Both the position numbers and the translations under genes were made by a program. A model generated the notes under the pieces. The model was not told the DNA's origin. It saw nothing but the letters and a program-made list of their open reading frames with translations, and did no database searches. Shown here piece by piece: positions 49,258-57,713 of a stretch of DNA of 64,000 bases. The stretch covers positions 1 to 64,000 of the forward strand of contig JAJPIF010000005.1 of assembly GCA_021324885.1 (NCBI GenBank), given 5' to 3'. Within the stretch, counting starts at the first letter, position 1. Every line of letters begins with the position of its first letter. This DNA is from Pseudomonadota bacterium. GTDB lineage: Bacteria > Desulfobacterota > Binatia > Binatales > Binataceae.

Positions 49258-50226
49258 ATGGCCAAGATCGATTTCGACAAGCTGCCCCGCTTCTCACAAC
49301 TCGGGCAGAACGGCACGCCCGAAGGCTCGACCTGGGGTTTGTTCGGCGACGACTACGAACTGGGATGCCTCAATTTTCTGACGCCCGAAGGAATTATCGA
49401 AGCGGCGCGCCTCGTGCAGAAAGGCAAAGTCTTCCGCCTCGACATGAAGGTCGGCTACGGCGAGCCCACGCTGTTTGGCCGCGCCATCGTCAAACACAAG
49501 ATCATCCGCCATGCCGGACCCGACGGTAAAGTCTGGGGGCATGACGACATGCTCGACAACTACAACACCCAGGAAGGCAGCCAGTGGGACGGTCTGGCGC
49601 ACGTGGCCCATCCAAAGCATGGCTTTTACAACGGCGTGGGACAGGACGATATCAAGTCGGGAAGCGGCTCCAAACTGAGTATCCATAAATGGGCCAACCG
49701 CTTCGTCGGGCGCGGCACACTGATCGATGCGTTCAAATATCGCAACGATCGGGGCCGCCCGATCGATCCGCTGACCAAGGCCATCTACAGTCTGGACGAC
49801 CTCAAGGGAGCGCTGGCCGCGCAGCAGACGCAACTGAAGCCCGGCAGCATCCTGCTGGTGCATACGGGATGGATGCAGGCCTATCAGAAGGCGTCGGCGG
49901 AGCGCAAGCGGGAGATGGCGCCGATCGACCAGCTCAAGGCCTGCGGAATCGAGGCCAGCAACGCGATGTGCGAATGGCTGTGGGACAACCGCGTCGCCGC
50001 GATCGGCACCGATTGTCCTTCGGTCGAATCATGGCCCTTTGAGAAATCGCCGCTGCATACCTGGGCGCTGCCGCTGGCCGGATTGCCGCTGGGCGAGCAG
50101 TTTGAACTGGCGCCGCTGGCGGCGGATTGCGCGCAGGACGGGCGCTACGAGTTCATGGTGGTCTCGGCGCCCCTCAACGTCGAAGGCGGAATCGCATCGC
50201 CGCCCAACGCGGTGGTGATCAAATAG
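49258..50226 (+). CDS. Cyclase-family (kynurenine formamidase-like) metal-dependent hydrolase
   Basis: 322 aa of the cyclase/KynB family. The metal site is a variant: EGSQWDGLAHVAHP in place of the usual HxGTHxDxxxH. The ILLVHTGW and TDCPSVESWP segments are typical. Known members hydrolyse amides, isatin or related rings. SD GGGAG precedes the ATG. Confidence 0.82.
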   Translation: MAKIDFDKLPRFSQLGQNGTPEGSTWGLFGDDYELGCLNFLTPEGIIEAARLVQKGKVFRLDMKVGYGEPTLFGRAIVKHKIIRHAGPDGKVWGHDDMLDNYNTQEGSQWDGLAHVAHPKHGFYNGVGQDDIKSGSGSKLSIHKWANRFVGRGTLIDAFKYRNDRGRPIDPLTKAIYSLDDLKGALAAQQTQLKPGSILLVHTGWMQAYQKASAERKREMAPIDQLKACGIEASNAMCEWLWDNRVAAIGTDCPSVESWPFEKSPLHTWALPLAGLPLGEQFELAPLAADCAQDGRYEFMVVSAPLNVEGGIASPPNAVVIK

Positions 50227-50238
50227 TTCAACCTTGTG

Positions 50239-50268
50239 CGCCGTCTGCATGAAAAGTGCAGCCTGGCG
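50239..50268. terminator. Possible bidirectional hairpin between cyclase and engB
   Basis: CTGCA (50245-50249) pairs with TGCAG (50257-50261), and outer CGCC (50239-50242) can pair with GGCG (50265-50268) around small internal loops. It lies between convergent genes. There is no T-run, so termination is only a suggestion. Confidence 0.25.
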
Positions 50269-50278
50269 GATGCAACGT

Positions 50279-50902
50279 TCACCCCTGCTGCTCACGACCA
50301 TGAAAATGCCGGTTTAGCGGAGCGGCCAGGCCGTGGGCGCGCGATATTTTGAACAGGCGGCGGCGCAACGGTTCGAGACCCTCGCCGTCGATAGCCGAAC
50401 AGGGGAACAGCGGCGCGTTTAACGCGTCGAACCGGCGCGCCATCGCGGGTCGCTCGCCGCGGCGGATCTTGTCGCACTTGGTGGCGGCCACGATCAGTTC
50501 GAGATTGCGGCCGCGGACCATCCCGGCCAACTCAAATTCCTCCTCGCGCGGACCGCGCCGCGCGTCGATCAGCAACAGGACCGCGCTAAGATTGACGCGC
50601 TGGGCCAGAAAATCGGTCATCAGGACGCCGATCCTTTGCGCCAGCGCTTCAGGTATCCGCGCGTAACCGTACCCCGGCAGATCGACCAGCGCCAGATTAT
50701 CGCCCACGGTGAAAAAATTGAGCGCCTGGGTCCGTCCGGGGGTGCGGCTGGTGCGGGCGAGCCCCTTAATCCCGACCAATGCGTTGAGCAGCGAACTCTT
50801 GCCGACATTGGAACGACCGGCAATTGCGATTTCACGCCGATCCCAACGCGGGCAATCAACCAGCGTGCTCGCGCTTTTTTCGAAATGACACTGGAGCGAC
50901 AC
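50279..50902 (-). CDS. engB: Ribosome biogenesis GTPase EngB (YsxC/YihA)
   Basis: 207-aa single-domain GTPase for 50S assembly: G1 GRSNVGKSS, G3 DLPGYG, G4 TKCD. The start is a GTG, giving MSLQCHFEKSAS. It is convergent with the cyclase gene and separate from the other two ribosomal GTPases in the window, Era and Der. Confidence 0.95.
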   Translation of the reverse strand: MSLQCHFEKSASTLVDCPRWDRREIAIAGRSNVGKSSLLNALVGIKGLARTSRTPGRTQALNFFTVGDNLALVDLPGYGYARIPEALAQRIGVLMTDFLAQRVNLSAVLLLIDARRGPREEEFELAGMVRGRNLELIVAATKCDKIRRGERPAMARRFDALNAPLFPCSAIDGEGLEPLRRRLFKISRAHGLAAPLNRHFHGREQQG

Positions 50903-51002
50903 GCCTCAGTTTTAGCACATGACAAAAAGCCTGGCGCCGGCCTGGAAATCGCGGACCAACCGCCGGTTCGAGCCCGCCCTTCCCTGCCGGGCCAAGCGCA
51001 TC

Positions 51003-51287
51003 TTAGACCACCAAACCGATAATCCTGAAGGGCAGCATGATTATCGTTCCCACCAGGTGAACAGCGGCCCCCAGCACGCTGTCGGGCTCACTGGTGGTGG
51101 TGGTCGTGGTGGTCGTGGACTGCGGTTGCGATGCGACTGCACCCTGCGGATCCGACGGATAAGAGGCGCTGGCCGGTGTAGTGCTGCGCGTCGTGGTGGT
51201 GGTGCTGGTAGTGGTTGAGCATCCCCAACCTGCCGCCACCATGGCCATCAGAGCCGCCGCCAACAGTTTCCTTGTCCTCATTTTCAC
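51003..51287 (-). CDS. Small putative lipoprotein with Thr-rich tracts
   Basis: 94 aa. A signal sequence of about 22 residues ends in the lipobox-like AAGWGC, so Cys23 would be lipidated. The mature part has low-complexity Thr/Ser tracts and a hydrophobic C-terminal segment (AAVHLVGTIIMLPFRIIGLVV) that may insert in a membrane. No family is recognised. Confidence 0.65.
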   Translation of the reverse strand: MKMRTRKLLAAALMAMVAAGWGCSTTTSTTTTTRSTTPASASYPSDPQGAVASQPQSTTTTTTTTSEPDSVLGAAVHLVGTIIMLPFRIIGLVV

Positions 51288-51368
51288 TTCCTCCTTCGGT
51301 TAGGGGACTGAAGAGGAAGAAGAGGACGGCAATCGCAACCGGTCTCGAAACAAATGCCCTTTTCAGCG

Positions 51369-51719
51369 TCAGGCAAAGGCCTTTTTCAGCGCATCGCGAT
51401 CGAAGCCCGCGATCAGCCGTTTGCCCGCGGCCGTCAGCGGCCGTTTGATTACGCGCGGCTCCTGCGCCATCAACTTGATCGCCTGATCGGCGCTGAGTTT
51501 GCCCGCATCCAGACCCGTCGCTTTGAAGGCGGGGCTCTTCGGATTGAGGAAATCGCGCGGGTCGTGGCCGGCAAAGATCTCCCGCAATTCCTCCTCCGTC
51601 AGCGGCTTTTTGGCGTAATCGCGTTCGACGAGATCAACCTTCAGTTCGGAGCGCAGGAACTCCCGCGCCTGGCGACAGGTCGTTCAGGTTGAACGCCAGA
51701 AAAATCGCGCCTTCTTCAT
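51369..51719 (-). CDS. ArsC/Spx-like thioredoxin-fold protein, probable selenoprotein with in-frame UGA
   Basis: Reading from the ATG at 51719 gives MKKARFFWRST, then TGA (51686-51684), then TTCRQAREFLRSELKV and an intact ArsC-family remainder with GHDPRDFLN, LMAQEPRVIKRPLT and FDRDALKKAF. Total 116 codons plus stop, the normal family length. Members carry Cys-x-x-Cys at the start of the first helix. Here TGA is exactly at the first Cys and C15 is the second, so reading it as selenocysteine gives U12-T-T-C15. A conventional call would start at an internal ATG and keep only 72 residues. The ATG follows 14 bases after the stop of the upstream gene, so they are likely coupled. A Cys-to-stop mutation or sequencing error is the alternative. 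Confidence 0.8.
51651..51668 (-). promoter_or_regulatory. Candidate bacterial SECIS element
   Basis: On the minus strand, GCGCGGG pairs with CCUGCGC (7 bp, one G-U) around the four-base loop AGUU, whose second base is G. The loop begins 22 bases after the UGA. Bacterial SECIS hairpins are known to sit in the coding region just after UGA, with a small apical loop carrying G in its first two positions about 16-37 nt downstream. This hairpin meets all three criteria. Confidence 0.65.
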
Positions 51720-51733
51720 GTGCTCTTTGCGCC

Positions 51734-52342
51734 TTATTCGATGTCGTGCTCACGCACAGGACCAGTGCCCGAATCTCCCGGCCCCGTGATGCTGGTAGTA
51801 AAATGGCCGGCCAGCGGCGGCGCTCCCACGGCGCCAGAAGCCGACCTCGGAGCGCTCGAACTGACCGGCGAGTTTGGATAAACCGGCGTACCGCTCGACG
51901 CGATCGAGGGCGGCGGATTGGAATTGCTGGTCGGCCCCGGCGCCGGCTGCGTCACTGGATAGGACGGGCCACTGAAATGAATTGGGGCGTCGCCACGAAT
52001 CATGTCGGGCGTCAGCACATAGTCGCCGCCCAGCGAACTGCGCCAGATTGAATCGGCCGTTTGCTGATTGCCGCCGGTCAGGGCGTAGCCCGCTCCACCG
52101 GCAATACCGCCCAAAATGGCGTAAACGGTCTTGGCCGGGATGTAGCCGACGTTGGCCAGCAAGGTGGCGGCGCCGATGCCGGCGCCTTTCCAGTTAACTC
52201 CGCCATTTTCCGGTTGCTCCACCTGCGGTGTTCCCGGTGGATTGACCGGCTGCGCCGGCGTGCTCTGGGCCCAAGCGCCCAGCGGCATCATTACAACCAA
52301 GGCGAGTGCCGTGATGGCAAACCTGAAACCTCCGCGTCCCAT
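51734..52342 (-). CDS. Exported hypothetical protein, 202 aa
   Basis: A signal peptide (FAITALALVVMMPLGAWAQ) is followed by a segment with Gly/Ala-rich hydrophobic stretch (VNWKGAGIGAATLLANVGYIPAKTVYAILGGIAGG, split across two short helices) and a Pro/Ser-rich C-terminal half. The central VGYIPAKTVYAILGG resembles small hydrophobic segments of envelope proteins, but I cannot name a family. It stops 14 bp before the ArsC-like gene. Confidence 0.65.
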   Translation of the reverse strand: MGRGGFRFAITALALVVMMPLGAWAQSTPAQPVNPPGTPQVEQPENGGVNWKGAGIGAATLLANVGYIPAKTVYAILGGIAGGAGYALTGGNQQTADSIWRSSLGGDYVLTPDMIRGDAPIHFSGPSYPVTQPAPGPTSNSNPPPSIASSGTPVYPNSPVSSSAPRSASGAVGAPPLAGHFTTSITGPGDSGTGPVREHDIE

Positions 52343-52408
52343 AACTTTATAACCTCCACTTCCTCTGCAACCTCTTCAGTCCCCCGACCTCGGACGGGAC
52401 AGCAAAAG

Positions 52409-53140
52409 TCATTCCGTTTTTACTACCACGTCTGCGGGCAGCAATTCGAGTAGGTAAGCAAACGCGTCATCGACGTAGGCGCGGTCTTTCGATTCCAAAG
52501 TGACTTTGACGCGATATTCGGCGTCTCCAATTCGCGGGTAGGAGCCCAGCAACAACTTGGGAAAACGCTCGAGGCAGGCGTCGAGCAGGGCGGCAATTCT
52601 TCCTTCGCCGGCGCTGGTGTAAATCGCGTGCATAAAATAGGGGTCGCTGGCAAAGCGGGACTTGAGCGCTGCCAGCTTGCCTTCGAACAACTGCGGGATG
52701 CCGGGAAGCATGTAAATATTTTCAATCTGCACGGTCGGAAATATCATCGGCCCACCCTCGATCAGCACCGCGCCCTGGGGAACTTCCGCCATCTTGAGTC
52801 CGGCCTTGTTGGGTCGATCGCCGAAATGCTCCCGGATCAGCGCTTCGAGTTGCGGATGTATTACCACGGGCCGATGCAGAGCCGCCGCAACCCCGGCGAC
52901 TGTAATGTCGTCGTGAGTAGGACCGACCCCGCCCGAAGTAATGACGAAATCGAAGCGCTGCGAGCAGTAGCGCACCTCCTCGGCAATCGCCTCGAGCTCG
53001 TCCGGAACCACCACGATGCGCTTTAACGCCACGCCGATGGCGCGCAGTTCGCGAGCGGCAAAATAAGTGTTGGTATCGTGGATTTTGCCCGAGAGGATCT
53101 CGTTGCCAATAACCACGAGCGCACAACTTCGTTCCTGCAT
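52409..53140 (-). CDS. CinA-type MoCF (molybdopterin-binding fold) protein, single domain
   Basis: 243 aa from the ATG at 53140, matching the standard start ALVVIGNEILSGKIHDTNT. It has the family motif TSGGVGPTHDDITVAGVAAAL and MLPGIPQLF. It resembles the N-terminal CinA/COG1058 domain, which hydrolyses ADP-ribose-type pyrophosphates in some members. The C-terminal nicotinamide-nucleotide amidase domain of full-length CinA is absent. The frame also opens at 53206. Confidence 0.88.
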   Translation of the reverse strand: MQERSCALVVIGNEILSGKIHDTNTYFAARELRAIGVALKRIVVVPDELEAIAEEVRYCSQRFDFVITSGGVGPTHDDITVAGVAAALHRPVVIHPQLEALIREHFGDRPNKAGLKMAEVPQGAVLIEGGPMIFPTVQIENIYMLPGIPQLFEGKLAALKSRFASDPYFMHAIYTSAGEGRIAALLDACLERFPKLLLGSYPRIGDAEYRVKVTLESKDRAYVDDAFAYLLELLPADVVVKTE

Positions 53141-53322
53141 CGCGAGCCCGGCTTTCGCTCTCGCGTCCTGAAACCCGCACCCCTGCGCGCCCGGACGCGT
53201 GGCCATCCAGATTGTACTGAATTATCGCAGGAGCCGCGCGCCGACGGCAAGAGCGCTTGGGGCCAAAATCCGGCGCAATCATCCGGTTGCATCGTAACGC
53301 TTGCGGGCTAGACTAGGCTTGC

Positions 53323-54756
53323 TTGGATGGAAACTTGGCAAGTCCGGCTAACAATCCTCCCCGCCTGATTGGGCTTCTGGTTTTGCTAGCCGCATCCCTC
53401 CTGGCGCTGGCGTCGGCGCGCGATTATGCCGGCAGTTGGAACGACGGCAGCCGCCTGGCCGCCGTTGAAAGTCTGGTCGATTACCACACCTTCCAAATCG
53501 ACCGCTCGATTTTCGTCCACGTCCCGCGCCGTCCCGGCGCCTCTCCCTACGGCAACGAGCCGACTCTCAACCGTTACGGTACGCGCGACGTGGTCCGCAT
53601 CAACGGCCGCATCTATTCCAGCAAACCGCCAGTGCAGGCCCTGCTGATGGCAGCGCTGTACGCCGGCGCGAAGCTCGCGATCGGACTGGACGCCCGGCAA
53701 AGCCCGCGTCTTTTCTGCTATCTGATGACCGTGCTGACTTCGGGGCTCGCCTACGCGCTCGCCATTTGGTGCATCTTCAGAATCGGGCTTGAGGTGGGCC
53801 TTGACTGGAGGCACTCGGCGACGCTTGCGGGCAGTGCCGCGCTGACCACGGTGGCGATCGCGTATGTGCAGGCCGTTAATAATCACATCATCCTGCTGGC
53901 TGTGGCGAGCGGCGTGATACTCAACATATTGCGTTTTCTCGGCGCCCGGCGCAGCGGCAGGACCGGAAATGAGCCGCTTTTCCTGATCGGCGCCTTAAGT
54001 GGATTGGGGTATGCCATGGAGCAGGGCAGCGGGATGGTCCTGCTGGCGGCGGCGCTGATCTGGACTATCTACCGCACCCGAAGCCTGGGGCGGCTGAGCC
54101 TGTTTACGGCGGCCGCGGCGCCGTGGGTGGCAGCGCATCATGCCCTCACTTTTGCGCTCGGCCATACGGTGCGGCCGCTCAACAGCGTGCGCGCGTTCGA
54201 CGCGTTCCCCGGCTCGGCGTTCAGTTCGGGCGACATGACCGGTATCTTTATCCATCGTTCGATATTCAAGACCGCCGGCTACGCCCTGGGGATGCTGTTC
54301 GGGCCGCGCGGTTTTATCGGCCACAATCTCACGCTTTATCTTGCCCTCGTCGCGATCTGCCTGATGCTGAGGAACGCCGATGGGGATTTGCCGGAGTTGG
54401 TTTTCGCCGGATGCTACGCCGGCGGAACGTGGATTTTATATTCGCTGTTTTCCAGCAATTACTCGGGTCTGTGTTGTTCAATCCGATGGTTCGTGCCGTT
54501 GCTGGCACCCGGCTATTACGTGCTGGCGCGATTTCTCAAAGAACAGCCCGAGTACTGGCCCGACTTCCTGATTCTCAGCGGATGGGGTCTGGTGTTTGCC
54601 GTCTTTTTTTGGTGGCAGGGGCCGTGGTCCTCGCGTTTCGTCTTTCTGTGCCTGCCGCTTCAGGGGCTGGCGCTGGCGAGCTGGGCCGCCTGGCGTCTTC
54701 CACGCCTGGGACTCGCACACCTTCCAACTCTTCCTCATGGAATCCGCCAGGCTTAA
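53323..54756 (+). CDS. Polytopic membrane protein, glycosyltransferase-like (ArnT/PMT type)
   Basis: 477 aa, apparent TTG start, around 10 TM helices. The N-terminal periplasmic loop after TM1 contains SLVDYHTFQIDRS, with conserved acidic residues of the kind seen in GT-C transferases, and RINGRIYSSKPPVQALL. The last 20 bases overlap the next gene. No soluble catalytic domain is seen. Function is inferred from topology only. Confidence 0.6.
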   Translation: MDGNLASPANNPPRLIGLLVLLAASLLALASARDYAGSWNDGSRLAAVESLVDYHTFQIDRSIFVHVPRRPGASPYGNEPTLNRYGTRDVVRINGRIYSSKPPVQALLMAALYAGAKLAIGLDARQSPRLFCYLMTVLTSGLAYALAIWCIFRIGLEVGLDWRHSATLAGSAALTTVAIAYVQAVNNHIILLAVASGVILNILRFLGARRSGRTGNEPLFLIGALSGLGYAMEQGSGMVLLAAALIWTIYRTRSLGRLSLFTAAAAPWVAAHHALTFALGHTVRPLNSVRAFDAFPGSAFSSGDMTGIFIHRSIFKTAGYALGMLFGPRGFIGHNLTLYLALVAICLMLRNADGDLPELVFAGCYAGGTWILYSLFSSNYSGLCCSIRWFVPLLAPGYYVLARFLKEQPEYWPDFLILSGWGLVFAVFFWWQGPWSSRFVFLCLPLQGLALASWAAWRLPRLGLAHLPTLPHGIRQA

Positions 54757-56050
54757 GGTCGAATCGGCGGCGCGGCGGCGCGAAAAAGCCTTTCCCTTAT
54801 TGGCCACCGGGCTCATCGTCGCGCTGGCCGGCGGAGTGTTTCTGCGGCTGATCTGGCCCGGCGATATCGAGTACCGCAACGATCAGCTCTGGCTGTTCAA
54901 TCTGACGCAACAGGCCGGCCGCACCGCCCCTTGGCCATGGTTGGGATTGCCGAGCAGCGTGCAGATCCTGGCGCCCGGCATGAGCGTATGGGCGGTAATC
55001 GGATTGGCAAGAATCGCCGGCGTGGCGACTCCCATCGGTCTGGGGCTGGCAATCAAGTGCCTCAACAGCATCGCGATAATCCTGCTGGTGCCGTTTGCTT
55101 ATCTCGTAGTGGCGCCCGCGGAACGCGAACTGTGGTTGTGGGCGGCGGCATTGGAGGCGGTCAATCCGGTTTGCGTATGGCTGGAGCGCAAGATTTGGCA
55201 GCCCTCGATTTTTCCGATCTTCACGCTGATTTTCCTCGCCGCCTGGTGGCGGCGCGCGCGCCCGTGGCCCGCCTTTGCATGGGGACTGATCGGTGCGCTG
55301 CTGGGGCAAATCCAGGGCAGCGGATTCTTTTTCGCCGGCGGCCTGGCGCTTTGGGCCTGGCTGTTCGATCGGCAGCGCGTGGCCTGGAAGTCATGGTTGG
55401 CCGGCAGCGCTGTCGGCACGCTGCCGATGCTCCCGTGGATCGACTACATGGCGCACCAAACCATGCAGGGCGGGATGCCGCACAGCCGCTGGCACAATGT
55501 TCTGGATCCGCGCTTTTACACCGCCTGGTTTTCGATCCCCTTCGGCGTCAATCTGCATGATCCCCTGGGCCGCGATTTCTACCCATTTCTCAAATATCCA
55601 CTGCTCGACGGCGTACCCACTTTCGGCGTGGCCTTGCTCCACTTGCTATTGCTGGCAATGGGCTGCGCAATCCTGTCCGTTGGCGTAATCCGGTTATGGA
55701 ACGACCGGGCCAACTGGCGAGTGTTCCTGACCGGCCGCGAATCGCAGACCGTGTTCACCCAGCAGGCCGCTCTATTTGGCTTCGGCGGCTTGATGACCTT
55801 CAGCGGACTGCCAGGACATATCCATTACCTGATCGTCACATTTCCGCTGATTTTCATTTGGTTGGCGCGCACCGTGCTCAAAGGAGCAGGGCCTTTTGCG
55901 GTTGGGATTGGCGGGCGCCGGATACTGGCGACGCTGTGCGTTCTGGAATTCCTGCTCTCCCTGATGTTCCTGGTGTACATCCATCAGAACCACGGCGCCC
56001 CCGGCGGCGATTTTGGCGTCGTCTGCCAGAAGTGCGCAGTTAACAACTGA
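54737..56050 (+). CDS. Polytopic membrane protein, GT-C-like
   Basis: 437 aa from the ATG at 54737, about 10-11 TM helices. DIEYRNDQLWLFNLTQQAG in the first external loop has an acidic pair after TM1, as in GT39/GT83-type transferases. It is coupled to the preceding membrane protein by a 20-base overlap, so the two probably form a pair. The exact role is not assignable. Confidence 0.6.
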   Translation: MESARLKVESAARRREKAFPLLATGLIVALAGGVFLRLIWPGDIEYRNDQLWLFNLTQQAGRTAPWPWLGLPSSVQILAPGMSVWAVIGLARIAGVATPIGLGLAIKCLNSIAIILLVPFAYLVVAPAERELWLWAAALEAVNPVCVWLERKIWQPSIFPIFTLIFLAAWWRRARPWPAFAWGLIGALLGQIQGSGFFFAGGLALWAWLFDRQRVAWKSWLAGSAVGTLPMLPWIDYMAHQTMQGGMPHSRWHNVLDPRFYTAWFSIPFGVNLHDPLGRDFYPFLKYPLLDGVPTFGVALLHLLLLAMGCAILSVGVIRLWNDRANWRVFLTGRESQTVFTQQAALFGFGGLMTFSGLPGHIHYLIVTFPLIFIWLARTVLKGAGPFAVGIGGRRILATLCVLEFLLSLMFLVYIHQNHGAPGGDFGVVCQKCAVNN

Positions 56051-56167
56051 CTTCCGCAACGAATCCAGCGCGGAGCGGTTGCGGTCTTTTTCTTACTTCT
56101 CTGCCGCAAACCTGATCGCCGCCGCAATCCGCTTTTCACCCTGACGCCGGTCGTACATATTAGCGGC

Positions 56168-57328
56168 ATGGGACCTCTGTCGGGTTACAGAATCGTGGAG
56201 ATGGCGGGGATCGGACCCGCGCCGATGTGCGCGATGTTGCTGGCGGACATGGGCGCCGACATCGTGGTGATCGACCGGGTTGCCGATGCCGGCCTCGGCA
56301 TCCCAGTCAAGCCTGAATATGACTTGCTGCGGCGCGGGCGCCGGTCGGTGGCGCTGGACTTGAAGCAGGCCGAGGCCGTCACAACGGTCTTGCGCATGGT
56401 GGAAAAAGCCGACGCCCTGATCGAAGGCTTCCGGCCCGGCGTGATGGAACGGCTGGGACTGGGTCCCGACGTTTGCCTGGCGCGCAATCCGCGCCTGGTT
56501 TACGGACGGATGACCGGATGGGGCCAGGACGGGCCGCTGGCGCATGCTTCGGGTCACGACATCAACTATATCGGGCTGGCGGGCGTGCTCCATGCCATCG
56601 GACGCGCGGGCGAACCGCCGCTGCCGCCGCTTAATCTGGTCGGCGATTTCGGGGGCGGTGCGCTTTATCTTGCCCTCGGCGTCGTATCGGCGCTGCTGGA
56701 GCGGGAGCGGTCGGGGCAGGGGCAAGTGGTGGATGCGGCGATGGTGGATGGCGCGGCGTCGCTGATGACGCTGATGTTCGGTCTGCATGCGGCGGGAAGA
56801 TGGGCCGACCGGCGGGGCGCCAACCTGCTCGACAGCGGCGCGCCGTTTTACGAAGTATATGAAACCAGCGACGGCAAGTACGTCTGCGTCGGATCGCTGG
56901 AGCCCAAGTTTTACCGCGAATTGCTGCGGCTGACCGGGCTGGAAGACGAAGATTTGCCCGGGCAACACGACAGTTCGTCGTGGCCGATGATGAAGCAGCG
57001 ATTCGCCGCAATTTTCCGCACGAAAACCCGCGCGCAATGGTGTCAGATCATGGAGGGCAGCGAGGTTTGCTTCGCGCCGGTGCTGTCGATGGTCGAGGCG
57101 CCGGAGCACCCGCACAACCGCCATCGCGGGACCTTCGTCAACCAGAACGGCGTCGTGCAGCCCGCGCCCGCGCCGCGGTTTTCGCGCACGCCCGGCGCAA
57201 TCCAGCGTCCGCCCTCAGCTCCCGGAGCAGATACCGCTTCGGCATTGCGCGACTGGGGTTTTTCGGCCGATGAAGTTGAGCGCCTGCTCGGCTGTGGAGC
57301 GGCGGCGCAAACGCCCGCCCGACGATGA
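56168..57328 (+). CDS. CaiB/BaiF family, alpha-methylacyl-CoA racemase-like
   Basis: 386-aa class III CoA-transferase fold. The racemase-type catalytic residues are visible: H130-D131 in GHDINYI, D160 in GDFGGG, and the acidic YEVYET segment near 228-233. In AMACR these residues move the alpha proton of a 2-methylacyl-CoA. That fits branched-chain or sterol side-chain catabolism alongside the acyl-CoA dehydrogenases and the thiolase/DUF35 pair. Its stop overlaps the ATG of the biotin carboxylase remnant. Confidence 0.88.
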   Translation: MGPLSGYRIVEMAGIGPAPMCAMLLADMGADIVVIDRVADAGLGIPVKPEYDLLRRGRRSVALDLKQAEAVTTVLRMVEKADALIEGFRPGVMERLGLGPDVCLARNPRLVYGRMTGWGQDGPLAHASGHDINYIGLAGVLHAIGRAGEPPLPPLNLVGDFGGGALYLALGVVSALLERERSGQGQVVDAAMVDGAASLMTLMFGLHAAGRWADRRGANLLDSGAPFYEVYETSDGKYVCVGSLEPKFYRELLRLTGLEDEDLPGQHDSSSWPMMKQRFAAIFRTKTRAQWCQIMEGSEVCFAPVLSMVEAPEHPHNRHRGTFVNQNGVVQPAPAPRFSRTPGAIQRPPSAPGADTASALRDWGFSADEVERLLGCGAAAQTPARR

Positions 57329-57489
57329 TTCCCAAAAGCATCCTGATCGCCAACCGCGGCGAGATCGCGATTCGAATCATCCGCGCCGCCGAAATGGAAA
57401 TCCGCACCGTGGCGATCTGCTTTGAAGATAACGGCGGATCGCTGCACCCGGTCAAAACCGACGCCGCCATCGCACTGCGCGCAATCTGA
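57325..57489 (+). pseudogene. N-terminal remnant of a biotin carboxylase / acyl-CoA carboxylase
   Basis: 54 codons beginning with the diagnostic biotin carboxylase start SILIANRGEIAIRIIRAA and continuing IRTVAICFEDNGGSLHPVKTDAAIAL, then a stop. The rest of the 450-1100 aa enzyme is missing in this frame and the two others. The stop lies in the arm of a 10-bp inverted repeat. The ATG overlaps the racemase stop (ATGA), so the original gene was part of that operon. Loss by deletion is more likely than a simple nonsense change. Confidence 0.85.
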
Positions 57490-57517
57490 GGCCTCTCCCC
57501 TCGGAGCGAGGCCTCAG
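57486..57517. repeat. Perfect 10-bp inverted repeat at the carboxylase break point
   Basis: CTGAGGCCTC (57486-57495) and GAGGCCTCAG (57508-57517) are separated by 12 bases. No T-run follows, so it is not a typical terminator. It may be part of a repeat or a deletion scar. The remainder up to 57713 has a run like GGCGGCCCGCCCTACC typical of intergenic repeats, and no gene. Confidence 0.6.
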
Positions 57518-57713
57518 CAGGAAAAAGGTGGCGGGGCAGATCCGCGCATCATCGCGGGCGCGGCGGCCCGCCCTACCAGCAAAATTCAAAAGCGCAGCGT
57601 TGGCCTGCCCCCATCCCAAGCCAGGCTTGCCTTGCCGATTTCCGGGTATCGGAATAACCTGAACCCCGGATGGGCAGCAGGCTTTTTACTTGAGAACATA
57701 ACGGAGTAAAGCC

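Noticed and set aside
50940-51000. GGTTCGAG T-arm-like sequence downstream of engB
   Set aside because: Flanking bases do not form a T-stem and no acceptor stem could be paired.
51003-51287. Thr-rich small ORF as low-complexity non-coding sequence
   Set aside because: A convincing signal peptide with lipobox and a C-terminal hydrophobic segment support a real lipoprotein, so it was kept as a feature.
57486-57517. Inverted repeat after the carboxylase fragment as a rho-independent terminator
   Set aside because: The stem is strong but no T-run follows on either strand; treated as a repeat or scar.
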